Positions 1-8,332 of a stretch of 64,000 nt of DNA are shown here, one piece after another. Origin of the DNA: a bacterium. Lineage in GTDB: Bacteria; Chloroflexota; Dehalococcoidia; Tepidiformales; Tepidiformaceae. Under the pieces are notes generated by a model. The model was not told where the DNA came from, made no database searches, and saw nothing but the letters and a program-made list of their open reading frames with translations. Position numbers and translations under genes: made by a program. Location: assembly GCA_003577245.1 (NCBI GenBank), contig QEVS01000001.1, forward strand, positions 62,001 to 126,000. The letters are read 5' to 3'. Within the stretch, counting starts at the first letter, position 1. Each line of letters begins with the position of its first letter.

Positions 1-2
1 AC

Positions 3-362
3 CTCGACAACGTCGATGGGCACATCTACAAGCTCGTCAAGAAGTGGAAGGTCGCCCTCCCCTTGCGGCCCGACTTCGGCGTCGAGCCCAACGTCTACTA
101 CGTCCCGCCAACCTCCCCCCTTGCCTTCAAGGACAACGGCGAGTTCGACGACCTCAATTCGCGGATCCCCATGGAGTACCTCAAGGAGATGTTCGGTCCT
201 GGCGTCGAACAGGCCCTGGCCACCATCGAAGCCGAGCGCGAAAAGGTCGCCGCCGGCAAGAAGTCCGAGCTCATGGACATCCTCATCTCGCGCAATTGGA
301 ACGACCTGCTCGGCCCCTTCACGGTCGACCCGGCGCAACTGCAACGGCAACCGGTACGCTAA
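3..362 (+). CDS. Iron-sulfur (beta) subunit of a NarG/EbdA-type molybdoenzyme, C-terminal 119 residues
   Basis: The reading frame is open from the left edge to a TAA at 360-362, so the four-cluster ferredoxin part lies outside the window. The visible part lines up along its length with the C-terminus of the complete beta subunit at 8333-9367: both share KLVKKWK/NLVKKWK, a NVYYVPP/NVFYVPP stretch, an EYL..(M/L)FGP segment and a terminal LLGPFTVDPA. In this family the beta subunit passes electrons between the molybdenum subunit and a heme or quinone partner. It is followed 10 bases later by a TorD-like chaperone gene. This marks a second beta-chaperone set, so the molybdoenzyme locus continues to the left. 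Confidence 0.85.
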   Translation, partial: LDNVDGHIYKLVKKWKVALPLRPDFGVEPNVYYVPPTSPLAFKDNGEFDDLNSRIPMEYLKEMFGPGVEQALATIEAEREKVAAGKKSELMDILISRNWNDLLGPFTVDPAQLQRQPVR

Positions 363-372
363 GCTGGGTTCC

Positions 373-987
373 ATGAACGCAACCGCTCGAGCCCGTAGCC
401 AGTTCTACGGGCTCCTCTCCGAGCTGCTCTCCTTCCCCACGGAAGATCTTCTCCTCGCCTGCCAGGAGGGGCGCATCCTCCACGCCATCCGGGAGATCTC
501 GGCGGAGCTTCCCTACCAGTTCCCTGAAGCCGCCTTGTCCGGCCTCGGCGACCCCGGCCTGGAGTTCATCGGCCTGCAGAGCGACTACATTCGCCTCTTC
601 GATCTCCCCGGGGGCGGCCCGTCGATGCCGCTTTGCGCCGGGGTGTTTGCCGCTTCGCGCCGCGACTCCATGGAAGAGCTGCTGCGCTTCTACAGGCATT
701 TCGGGCTCACCGTCTCGGCCGACGCCCATGACCTCCCCGATGCCATTCCAACGGTGCTCGAGTTCCTGCACTACCTGGCCTTCCGCGAAGCCGGCCTTGG
801 CCCCGGCGAAGAGGAGGCCGCCCTTCGGTCGGCGCAGGCCGACGTCCTTCAAAGGCACCTGCTGCGCTGGTCGGCCGAGGCGGCAAAGCGAATCGAGGGC
901 AAGGACCCGCCGCCCTTCTACCGTTCCGTTGTGCACCTGCTGCACGCGTTCTGCGCGCAGGAGACGGCAGCCCTCGTCGCCGTCTGA
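373..987 (+). CDS. TorD/DmsD-family molybdoenzyme maturation chaperone
   Basis: This 204-residue, mostly helical protein belongs by pattern to the TorD/DmsD/NarJ chaperone family. These chaperones bind the catalytic subunit before cofactor insertion. The start chosen is the ATG 10 bases after the beta-subunit stop; a longer open frame upstream only overlaps that gene. It shares features with the chaperone at 7627-8313: a YxRLF(D/E) segment, a Gly-rich P-L-x-(A/G)-G-V stretch, RFY..FGL and LEFL..L..(R/K)EA. No signal peptide is present. The gene converges on the minus-strand operon across a bidirectional terminator. Its client alpha subunit is probably left of the window, although one of the three alphas seen here is also possible. 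Confidence 0.85.
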   Translation: MNATARARSQFYGLLSELLSFPTEDLLLACQEGRILHAIREISAELPYQFPEAALSGLGDPGLEFIGLQSDYIRLFDLPGGGPSMPLCAGVFAASRRDSMEELLRFYRHFGLTVSADAHDLPDAIPTVLEFLHYLAFREAGLGPGEEEAALRSAQADVLQRHLLRWSAEAAKRIEGKDPPPFYRSVVHLLHAFCAQETAALVAV

Positions 988-1031
988 CTCCCGCGCCCGG
1001 AGAGGCCCTTCGTCCGCGGTCAGCATAGAAA

Positions 1032-1057
1032 AAGGCCCGGCAGTTAAGCCGGGCCTT
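1032..1057. terminator. Bidirectional intrinsic terminator between convergent operons
   Basis: A perfect 10-bp stem (AAGGCCCGGC / GCCGGGCCTT) encloses a 6-base loop. On the minus strand the stem runs into a T5 tract made by the A-run at 1029-1033, so it should end the minus-strand molybdoenzyme operon well. The plus-strand tail is weaker (TTCTG). It sits 45 bases after the plus-strand chaperone stop and 23 bases beyond the minus-strand stop at 1080. Confidence 0.85.
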
Positions 1058-1079
1058 CTGGTTGAACCGCGCCGGTGGG

Positions 1080-2249
1080 TCATCCGCCCAGAAGGTAGAT
1101 CATCCCGTTTGCATCGGATGACGCGACCATGCCGGTCCGGAAACGGTCGTCCGCGAAGCGTTCGGGGTGCTCCGCGCCCTCGTACCCGGCCATCAGCGAA
1201 GGCGTCCAGACCGTCACCTCCGCCGATTCCACCAGCTCCCAGAGAGCCTGGATAGGTTGCCCCGTGCGCGGGTCCGAGGGCACCACATGGGCGTTGCTGA
1301 TCGGAATGCCGATGGATTCGTCGATGTACCACGACTGGTGCGATGCGAAGATCGGCCCCGTTTCAGGCATCCCATACACAGTCAGCGCCGGGCACTCGAA
1401 GGCCTTGCTCACTCGGCGGCGCGCATCCGGGTCGAACATCCCAGGGGTCGAGAGAAGGAAGGCGTTGAGAATCCGCCGCGCGTCCTTCACCGCCTTCTTG
1501 GCATCCCGCGTCAGCGCCGCCGCCTCGTCGAGTTCCGTGAAAGCGTAGCCAACGCCCTCGCGCACTATCGTCTCAACCACGGTGTCCGCATCGGCATTCT
1601 GCGGGGCGAGCACCAGCGGAGCCCCGAGATAGAGCGGGATCAGGACCGAGGCCAGGCCCTCCCAGCGACTCACCGGCAGCGAGGCCATCCAGGGCCGCTG
1701 GGGGTCGGCATCGAAGAAAGTCGCCATGCTCAGCGCCGCGGCAAGCAGCGAGCGATGCGAGTGATTGACCGGACCATCGCGGCCATCGATGGTGACCGCC
1801 GGAACCGTAAGCTGGTCCGAAGGCAGCGGCGGTGGCGGCGAACCCGGGACCGGCTCCACGTCCCCGACACCCCGCAGTGCCAGGCTGGCGCCGAACTCCT
1901 GCGCCATTGCCTGGAGGTTCGCCCCCGGCGGCGCCACCCGCACGTGAAGCCCGGCAGCGAGCGAACCAAGCAGCAGCAGAATCGTGTCGACAGTCGGGTC
2001 GCCCGCGATCACCACCCGGCGCGACTGGCCGGCGCGCGCCGCAATCGCGGGCGCAAGCCTGTCGATCTCGTCCTTTAGGTCGCCGGTCGAGAGCCGGACG
2101 TTCCCTCCCACCAGGGCGGGCTGGCCTGCACGGTCGCGTGCTCCCCTCGAAACGCAGAGGTCATACACCGAAAACGGCGGCACCCCGGCGACCCGGGGAA
2201 CCCCTGTCGGCCAGTACCAGGATGGGGTAATTGCGATTGTCTTAGGCAT
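1080..2249 (-). CDS. Truncated, degenerate adenylate-forming (AMP-binding) protein
   Basis: This 389-residue protein has the large-domain layout of ANL-superfamily acyl-CoA synthetases. A YGMPETG motif (family YGxTE) is followed by DDRFRTGMVASSDANG, which matches the family TGD..x.D.xG segment, and then an immediate stop. It lacks the roughly 110-residue C-terminal lid domain with the catalytic lysine. The usual phosphate loop TSGTTGxPKG is replaced by a stretch near TIDGRDGPVNHSHRS. Normal acyl activation therefore looks unlikely, and a ligand-binding or scaffold role is possible. It is the last gene of the minus-strand molybdoenzyme operon, 18 bases after the CopD-like gene, and is followed by the terminator. 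The fold assignment is good; the function is unknown. Confidence 0.7.
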   Translation of the reverse strand: MPKTIAITPSWYWPTGVPRVAGVPPFSVYDLCVSRGARDRAGQPALVGGNVRLSTGDLKDEIDRLAPAIAARAGQSRRVVIAGDPTVDTILLLLGSLAAGLHVRVAPPGANLQAMAQEFGASLALRGVGDVEPVPGSPPPPLPSDQLTVPAVTIDGRDGPVNHSHRSLLAAALSMATFFDADPQRPWMASLPVSRWEGLASVLIPLYLGAPLVLAPQNADADTVVETIVREGVGYAFTELDEAAALTRDAKKAVKDARRILNAFLLSTPGMFDPDARRRVSKAFECPALTVYGMPETGPIFASHQSWYIDESIGIPISNAHVVPSDPRTGQPIQALWELVESAEVTVWTPSLMAGYEGAEHPERFADDRFRTGMVASSDANGMIYLLGG

Positions 2250-2267
2250 TCAAAGGCTCCACAAGTG

Positions 2268-2795
2268 CTAGAAAAGGCCCCCGGCGTGCAACGAGGCGCC
2301 GAGTCCCACCGCCAGCAACGAGACTACAAGTTCCGTGCGAAGGGCCCATTCCATCCTCTTGATGGCGCGCCCGACGCGTTCGCGTTCGGCCTGGATCTCC
2401 TCCTTCGACATCTCTGGCTTTGAGCGCCGGGCCTGAGCCGGGTGCAGCCAGAATGCCATGGATGAGAGCACTGCCAACAGGATGAGCCATGCGACCCCAA
2501 GGAGCACCACGGTGCGGCCATAGGGATCATGCAGGCTCAGCTCGGGGCTGCTGAAGCGCCCCGCCAGGTCGCCATCGTTAAGCGTTAGGAGCAGGAGAAG
2601 GCCCGTCACGCCCGTCACCACCAGCGCCGCAAGGGCAAACCACCGGTAGCGCGAACCCGCGTGCTTGCACACAACCGCCGTCTGCGAAGGTGGCATGGTG
2701 CGCTGCGCATAACGGAGCACCCACTCCATGGTTACCGCTCCGCCAGCGTAGATAGCCCAGCCGGCGACGTGCAGGGTTGCGAGCAGGGTTTCCAT
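2268..2795 (-). CDS. CopD-like four-helix membrane protein (paralogue 2)
   Basis: This 175-residue protein has about four hydrophobic helices and a Lys/Arg/Glu-rich cytoplasmic stretch before the last one. I chose the ATG at 2795 rather than a longer frame because AAGGGAA precedes it and it avoids overlap with the upstream gene. The N-terminus (LHVAGWAIYAGGAVTMEWVL) matches that of the next gene (HDIAIAVYIGGAVAMEFVL), so the two are diverged duplicates. CopD/DUF2269-type proteins share a short-helix, GG-containing first membrane segment. Membrane anchoring or quinone exchange for the molybdoenzyme is inferred from the operon position only. Confidence 0.6.
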   Translation of the reverse strand: METLLATLHVAGWAIYAGGAVTMEWVLRYAQRTMPPSQTAVVCKHAGSRYRWFALAALVVTGVTGLLLLLTLNDGDLAGRFSSPELSLHDPYGRTVVLLGVAWLILLAVLSSMAFWLHPAQARRSKPEMSKEEIQAERERVGRAIKRMEWALRTELVVSLLAVGLGASLHAGGLF

Positions 2796-2829
2796 GGATT
2801 CCCTTGACGCTGGGCCCCGGGCCGCATCG

Positions 2830-3381
2830 CTAGAGGAGCCCTCCCCATTTGAGCGAGGCCCCCAGCAGAGCGATGAAAACGGCAATCACAAGGTCCGCGC
2901 GCGTGATTCGCTCTATCCACTTGGCGGCTTCCATCTTCGCCTGCTGGCTTGCCTGCACCCCGGCCGCCGTTGTTCCCGCCTTCAGCCGCCCGGCAAGCCG
3001 TGGGCGCAGGTAGAACGTCATGATCGCGCCGTTCACGCAGAGCACGCACCAGAGGGCGAACATCGTCCATATCGTCCGCCCATAGTCCTCCGAAAGCGCC
3101 AGCCCCGATTCCAGGAACGGCCAGTCCGAGGTGATGTACCCCATGTGCTGCAAACGGAAGAACGCGCTCACGATGATGAGAGAGAGCGAACCCCAGACCA
3201 GCCAGAGGAACCGGTCGGCCGTCTTCTGTCCCATGACCTGCGCCTGCGCGGGCGGAATCGAGCCCTGGGCGGGCCCAAGCACGAACTCCATTGCCACCGC
3301 CCCGCCGATGTACACGGCAATGGCGATATCGTGAAGGTAGGCGTAAACAATGTGCAGCCAGGTGTCGAGGTCGGTTGGCAC
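2830..3381 (-). CDS. CopD-like four-helix membrane protein (paralogue 1)
   Basis: This 183-residue protein has about four membrane helices and ends in GASLKWGGLL, mirrored by GASLHAGGLF in its neighbour. The GTG start overlaps the upstream stop by one base (TAGTG), which indicates translational coupling. The first helix carries YIGGAVAMEFVLGPAQ. Two short membrane paralogues inside a NarG/EbdA-type operon could form a heterodimeric membrane anchor in place of NarI. However, I see no clear set of four conserved histidines for a di-heme cytochrome b, so this is a hypothesis. Confidence 0.6.
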   Translation of the reverse strand: MPTDLDTWLHIVYAYLHDIAIAVYIGGAVAMEFVLGPAQGSIPPAQAQVMGQKTADRFLWLVWGSLSLIIVSAFFRLQHMGYITSDWPFLESGLALSEDYGRTIWTMFALWCVLCVNGAIMTFYLRPRLAGRLKAGTTAAGVQASQQAKMEAAKWIERITRADLVIAVFIALLGASLKWGGLL

Positions 3382-4838
3382 TAGCGCGCTCCCCCTGCGT
3401 ATGGGTCTGCTATGCCGGGGTGCCAGTCGCCGAAATGGCTCCTGAGCTGTGGCGTCACCAGGAAAGGCTCGCCGTCGCCGGCGTGGAACTGGCGGTAGTA
3501 GTCGATGTCGACATGGTGCACCTGCGCCGAGAACTTCGCCCGCACCGGGTTGATGAACGCCGGCGCACAGCCGTACTTCTCCACGATGTACTTCACGGTG
3601 TCGATCGCCGCCTGCACCACCCAGTCCGGGATGTGCGTGCGCGGATGCTCCATCACCTTCTGGAGCGTCTCTTCCTTGTACGGCCCCCCCACCTTCAGCG
3701 CCCAGTTGTCCTCACGGGCAAGCTGTGCGCCACGCTCGTAGCGTAGCTTCGCCACATGCGTTACCAGCGCTTCAGCGTTCGGGAACTTGCGTGAAGGCGT
3801 CATCACCGCGTCGAGAATCCCCGGCAGCCCCTGGCACGTGGCCGTCCGCGATGGGTTCTTCGCCGGGTCGCGCTCCAGGTGCGGGAAGCCCAGCCCGCGC
3901 GCCACCTCCGGGTAGGCGCCCAGCAGCATGTCGTCCGAGTATCCCCCCATCGACCACGCCCCAAGGCCCATCGCCTCGCAGGCAAGCCGGATGTTCTGTA
4001 CCACGCACGACGCTTCCGAGACGTGCTGCATCAGTGCCAGCTCGTCGAATGTCGGGATTGGGAACCCAACCTCCAGGAAGCCGGGGCGAATCCACTGGTC
4101 GCAACCCGCGGGCTTGTCGGTCTCGGGGTCCTGGAGGTAAAAGCCCGAGAACTGGTACGAGGAGAGCAGCTGGTTTACCCACTCCAGGCCAACGTCACCC
4201 ACCGGGAGAAACCACGTGCTCCCCGGGCGGTTGGCGTTGTACTGGAGAGCTCCCATGGCGTTCACGTTGTGAGTCCCCGGGGGCGCCGTCGCATAGCCAA
4301 TGTCTGGCCGCCGGTCCATGATCTTCGTCCGGCAATTGCGGTACCAGTAGAGGATCTTCCAGTAGTCGTCGGGCCCCGAAATCTCCACGGGCGCCATGCG
4401 GTCCGGCCCCGGCCGGTAGAGGTGGACCCCCTGGTCGTTGATGATGAAGAGGTCCACCGCCATGTCGTTGCTGGAAGCCGGAACCGTGCGCCCCGCCCAG
4501 TAGAGCAGGCTCGAAAGGTCGCCGTTCACCGGCACATCAGCCGCGATCACGCCGTTGGGCCCGATAGCCGCCCACGCAATGAGCGCCTCTTCCACTTCCG
4601 AAAGGGGAACCGGTTGCGCCTTTGATGCATAGGCAAGTGGGCCCTCGCGCTGACGCACGGCCAGGCGGCTGGACCAGTCGAAGGTCTCCTCCTCGCCGGT
4701 CTCGCTCCGGTACCCGAGACCCATCCGCCGCGTCCGGAGCGTGGACAGCAGCGAAAACGCCGGCCTGCCGCCTTCGAACAGCCGCGCAATGGCAGCGTGC
4801 TCCTCCGCGGTCAGGGATATGGGAGCTGGTGCGCTCAT
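3381..4838 (-). CDS. Nitroreductase-like protein of unknown function in the molybdoenzyme operon
   Basis: This 485-residue soluble protein has no signal peptide. The N-terminal half contains LRTRRMGLGYR and SEVEEALIAWAAIGPNG, which resemble the opening RR-S and AxxxAPS parts of FMN nitroreductases. The middle has LMQHVSEASCVVQNIRLACE followed by AMGLGAW, which resembles their dimer-helix segment (Q..A.A.QN..LaA.alGLG). At 485 residues it is more than twice the usual length, like a fused or expanded member. Its start overlaps the end of the upstream alpha subunit by 4 bases, so it is translationally coupled to it. It may be a flavin-dependent electron-transfer partner. The fold is an inference, and the function unknown. 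Confidence 0.5.
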   Translation of the reverse strand: MSAPAPISLTAEEHAAIARLFEGGRPAFSLLSTLRTRRMGLGYRSETGEEETFDWSSRLAVRQREGPLAYASKAQPVPLSEVEEALIAWAAIGPNGVIAADVPVNGDLSSLLYWAGRTVPASSNDMAVDLFIINDQGVHLYRPGPDRMAPVEISGPDDYWKILYWYRNCRTKIMDRRPDIGYATAPPGTHNVNAMGALQYNANRPGSTWFLPVGDVGLEWVNQLLSSYQFSGFYLQDPETDKPAGCDQWIRPGFLEVGFPIPTFDELALMQHVSEASCVVQNIRLACEAMGLGAWSMGGYSDDMLLGAYPEVARGLGFPHLERDPAKNPSRTATCQGLPGILDAVMTPSRKFPNAEALVTHVAKLRYERGAQLAREDNWALKVGGPYKEETLQKVMEHPRTHIPDWVVQAAIDTVKYIVEKYGCAPAFINPVRAKFSAQVHHVDIDYYRQFHAGDGEPFLVTPQLRSHFGDWHPGIADPYAGGAR

Positions 4839-7579
4839 GCCTTCCTCACATCTACAAACACTGACCGGTCAGCCGGGACAGGCTGCCAGCCGAACGGCAG
4901 GTACCGCAGGTGTCCGTAGCGGTTCACCAGGTGGAGCCACTTCACCATGCCGGGCTCAACCTCGTTTGCGCCCTTCCATTCGGCGAACATGTGCGGTTCC
5001 CAGCCGTTGTACACGATCAGCTGGCCCGGGCGCACGCGTGGCGCCACCCGGCAGCGGATTTGATAGTTCCCACGGTCATTGAAGACCTCGATCATATCGC
5101 CGTCTTCAAGGTCACGCGCGGCCGCGTCATGCGGATTCATGATGGCCAGCGGCTCCCCACGGTGCGTGCCATGCAGGACATGGTTCCCCATGGAGACCGC
5201 GTGCACCGTCCACCGCGAATGCCCGCTCGTGATCACCAGCGGGTAATCGCCGCCCTGCTTGGGATTGTCCTTGTGCGTGGGCAGGTCCTCACCCGCCTCC
5301 GCAAACCACGGATGGTCGATCAGGAACTGGGAGCGCCGCGTGAGCGTTGGATACGGCACGAAGTCGTTCACGTGCCACTGGAAGGCCGTCACCGTCTCAT
5401 CGGGCTCAACGTCCGCAGCCAGCGAGAGGCCCGGCGCGAACATGCCCAGCCCCGTGAAGCGCACGCTCCCGGTCTCACGCAGGTGGCTGAGCGTGCCGTT
5501 CTCGGGCAGGGTGCCGGCTTCGATGCTGTCCCTCAGCCACTCCTCCAGCACCGTCTCCTCTTTCTCATAGGCGCCGTTCAGTGTGAACGCATCGTACAGG
5601 CCATCGAGCCGCTTCGGCTGCCTCCGGCCATCCTGGTACTCCACCACACCCTGCGCCACCGCGCGCTCCTGGATCACCTTCGCAAGCGCCTTGAAGATCT
5701 CCCACTCCGTCTTCGCCTCGCCGGGCGGCTCCACCGCCTTATCGGAAAAGCCAACCGAAAAGGAGTGAGTGATCGCGTACTGGAGGTTGGGCCGCTCGTA
5801 CTGCATTGCCGCGGGCAGAACGATATCCGCCTGCAACGCCGTCGCGCTCATGCGGTTGTCGACCACGATGATCTTCTCGAGCTTGGGCCACAGCTCCTTC
5901 TTGAGGGTGCTCATTCCCCCACGCTGCCGGCGAATCGGGTTGGTGGCCACAATGAACAGCACCTGCGGGTCCGAGCTCGGTCCCGGCTTCACCAGCCCCC
6001 CCCACCAGCCGCGCCGCACCGCATCGCTGACGTACTCCTCGAACGTTCGCTTCATCGCAGGGTCGGACCATTGCGGCGTGTTCCACGTGTCCTTGTATCC
6101 GCAGTGATAGAAATGGAAGAAGGCGGGCGGGCTCGCCGTCCCCGCTACGGTCCCTCTCTGGAGTAATTCGTAGCCCAGGATTTCGTCCGAGGCCTCCGGG
6201 TCCTGTGAACGCAAAGCCTCGATGGCGCCCTCAAGCCCTTCCATTACCCGGATCGTCTCCGCCACGCCGCGCTTCTGCTTCATTCCGAAGAGCATGTAGC
6301 CGTCAAGCCCAACCAGCGCCAGCCCCTGGATGCCCGTTCCTTTGCGGCCCCAGTTCCCCGTCAGCCCGAGAAGCAGGATCATCGCCCGCTCCATCAGGTC
6401 GCCGTGGTAGAACTTCGGTGTGTTGAAGCCTTCCAGGATCTTGGTGCGCTTCGTCGCTATCAGCCTGGCCAGCCCGCGAATTACTTCCGGGTTGACGCCG
6501 CAGGTCGCGCTCGCGGCCTCCGGTGTGTAGTTTTCCAGGTGCTCCTTTAAGAGCTCCCAGACCGTCGTTACCTCCACCTCTCCGTCGAGCGTCTGAACCT
6601 TCCAGCGCCCTTCCAGGGCCGGAGACACATCCTCGATCTCCAGAGTGCCGCGCGGCGCCTGCTCAATGCGCCCGGCGTCGCTGTCCCACCAGTAGAACTG
6701 GTCCTCACGCTCCCCGGATGTGACTTCAGAGCCCCGCAGAAAGCGCCGCGTGGCTGCATTCACCAGCAGAGGCAGGTCCGTCTGGGTGAGCACGAAGTCC
6801 CGGTTGAACAGGCCCTCGTCAATGATCACCTTGCACATCGCCAGCGAGAAGGCCGCATCCGTGGCGATCTTGATGGGCACGAACTTGTCCGCGAACGGCG
6901 CCGATGGACTGAAGTCGGGCGCGATGCAGACCACCGTGGCGCCGTTGTAACGCGCCTCCGTCATGAAGTGCGCGTACGGGATCCATGTGTAGGCCGGGTT
7001 GGAATGCCAGATGAGGATGACTTCCGAATGGAACGTATCGTCCATCGAGCTGGCGCACGAAAACTTGCCCCACGTGATGTGGTGCCCCGCCGGGAAGTCA
7101 TTGATGAGACCGTTGGCGTCAAGCGTGACCGCTCCCAGGAGCCCGGCAAAGCGCAGATACGGCGCCTGCCCAAGGAGCCCCCCTTCAACGGTCTCCTCGA
7201 AGACGATGGACTCGGGCCCCTCGTAGTCGATTGCTTCAACCACCGCATCCGCAATCTCCGTGAGCGCTTCGTCCCAGGAGATCTGTTCCCACTCGCCAGA
7301 GCCGCGTTCGCCCTTGCGCCGAACCGGGTACTTGAGCCGGTCCGGCGTGTCGAGTTGCACACTCCAGGCGCTCCCCTTCTGGCACGCCATCGGGTTGAAG
7401 TCCGGCACTCCTTCGTCGACCTGCTCGAAGGTGGCCACGGGCTCTTCGAACAGAACTTTGCCGTCGCGCGCGTACACGCGGTACGGGCACGTCGCGAGGC
7501 AGTTGAGGCAGTGTGTCCCGAAGGTCACACTATCCCAACTCCATCGCTGCCGGTATTGCCCCTCAGCGGTGGTGGTCAT
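4835..7579 (-). CDS. DMSO-reductase-family type II molybdopterin oxidoreductase, alpha subunit A
   Basis: This 914-residue catalytic subunit binds an Fe-S cluster and bis-MGD. The N-terminus carries YRQRW followed by H23-x3-C27-x3-C31 and C66, the His/Cys cluster layout of NarG/EbdA/SerA. An extra Cys24 sits next to the His. Asp161 in INDFPAGH aligns with the aspartate molybdenum ligand that defines type II enzymes. The C-terminal cap has SGHSRWTVHAVSMGNHVL and a YNGWEPH segment. No Tat twin-arginine signal is visible, so a cytoplasmic location is inferred unless another subunit carries export information. It follows a TorD chaperone by 47 bases and overlaps the nitroreductase-like gene by 4 bases. 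The substrate cannot be read from the sequence; nitrate, chlorate, selenate, sulfide or hydrocarbon/steroid hydroxylation are all known in this group. Confidence 0.9.
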   Translation of the reverse strand: MTTTAEGQYRQRWSWDSVTFGTHCLNCLATCPYRVYARDGKVLFEEPVATFEQVDEGVPDFNPMACQKGSAWSVQLDTPDRLKYPVRRKGERGSGEWEQISWDEALTEIADAVVEAIDYEGPESIVFEETVEGGLLGQAPYLRFAGLLGAVTLDANGLINDFPAGHHITWGKFSCASSMDDTFHSEVILIWHSNPAYTWIPYAHFMTEARYNGATVVCIAPDFSPSAPFADKFVPIKIATDAAFSLAMCKVIIDEGLFNRDFVLTQTDLPLLVNAATRRFLRGSEVTSGEREDQFYWWDSDAGRIEQAPRGTLEIEDVSPALEGRWKVQTLDGEVEVTTVWELLKEHLENYTPEAASATCGVNPEVIRGLARLIATKRTKILEGFNTPKFYHGDLMERAMILLLGLTGNWGRKGTGIQGLALVGLDGYMLFGMKQKRGVAETIRVMEGLEGAIEALRSQDPEASDEILGYELLQRGTVAGTASPPAFFHFYHCGYKDTWNTPQWSDPAMKRTFEEYVSDAVRRGWWGGLVKPGPSSDPQVLFIVATNPIRRQRGGMSTLKKELWPKLEKIIVVDNRMSATALQADIVLPAAMQYERPNLQYAITHSFSVGFSDKAVEPPGEAKTEWEIFKALAKVIQERAVAQGVVEYQDGRRQPKRLDGLYDAFTLNGAYEKEETVLEEWLRDSIEAGTLPENGTLSHLRETGSVRFTGLGMFAPGLSLAADVEPDETVTAFQWHVNDFVPYPTLTRRSQFLIDHPWFAEAGEDLPTHKDNPKQGGDYPLVITSGHSRWTVHAVSMGNHVLHGTHRGEPLAIMNPHDAAARDLEDGDMIEVFNDRGNYQIRCRVAPRVRPGQLIVYNGWEPHMFAEWKGANEVEPGMVKWLHLVNRYGHLRYLPFGWQPVPADRSVFVDVRKA

Positions 7580-7626
7580 AAGTCTGCGCTTCTTTGCTAG
7601 TACCCGTTGAAATAGGCCGGTTGAAC

Positions 7627-8313
7627 CTATCCCAGGATCGTCTTGACGTAGGCGAGATCGGCCTCAGCGAACGCTGCCGCGCGTCCCACGGCCCACTGCC
7701 AGAAAGGCGCCGCCTCCTGGGCCTTCGTCCGCTGGACCAGCTCGGGCAGCCAGTTGTTCAGCTGGCGCTCCAGGAAGTCGTGCTGCGCGCGGCGGAACGA
7801 AGACTGCAGCCGCGGTGAGGCCGACGTGGCCTCCTTCAGCGTCAGGAACTTGAGGAACTCGAGCTCCGTCGCCAGGTGGTCGGCCGGGCGTGGGTCTTCT
7901 GGAGACGTACGCAGCCCAAAGTACTCGTAGAAGCGCACAACCTCTTCGAGCTTCTTCATGCGGTCTCCACCACCGTAGACGCCACCGAAGAGCGGCGCGC
8001 CTGGCCCGCCCTGGCCCGAGCCCACCTCAAACAGGCGCAGATACTCGGCCTGGAAGTCCGATTCCGAGACCGCCCCTTCAATCGAGGCGGTCCCGAATTC
8101 GAACGAAAAAGGCAGCAGCTTGGCATCGTGCGCCAGCCGTTCCGGCCACTCCCCGCCTACGGCTGCCGAGTGCGAGTCGGCGTCGGGATAGGCCATCAGC
8201 CGAGCCATCGCCTGGTACACCCCGAGACGGGACGTCGTCTCGTTATCGGGGAGCTCCATCTCCTGGCTGGCTTCGCCGTCGATCTGCAATCCGGCGAGTG
8301 AGTAAACGAACAT
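7627..8313 (-). CDS. TorD/DmsD-family molybdoenzyme maturation chaperone
   Basis: This 228-residue helical chaperone would hold the apo alpha subunit during molybdenum cofactor insertion. Its core matches the chaperone at 373-987: AEYLRLFE, a Gly/Pro-rich GGPGAPLFGGVYGGG, RFYEYFGL and ELEFLKFLTLKEA. The ATG start is preceded by AGGAGG at 8-9 bases, one of the strongest ribosome binding sites in the operon. It lies between the beta subunit (19 bases upstream) and alpha subunit A, and may serve all the alpha subunits of the locus. Confidence 0.88.
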   Translation of the reverse strand: MFVYSLAGLQIDGEASQEMELPDNETTSRLGVYQAMARLMAYPDADSHSAAVGGEWPERLAHDAKLLPFSFEFGTASIEGAVSESDFQAEYLRLFEVGSGQGGPGAPLFGGVYGGGDRMKKLEEVVRFYEYFGLRTSPEDPRPADHLATELEFLKFLTLKEATSASPRLQSSFRRAQHDFLERQLNNWLPELVQRTKAQEAAPFWQWAVGRAAAFAEADLAYVKTILG

Positions 8314-8332
8314 GGCGAATGCCTCCTGGTGC

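Noticed and set aside
319-1332. A 337-residue minus-strand frame over the chaperone and terminator
   Set aside because: It crosses a strong terminator hairpin and a well-supported plus-strand gene, and its composition is unlike protein.
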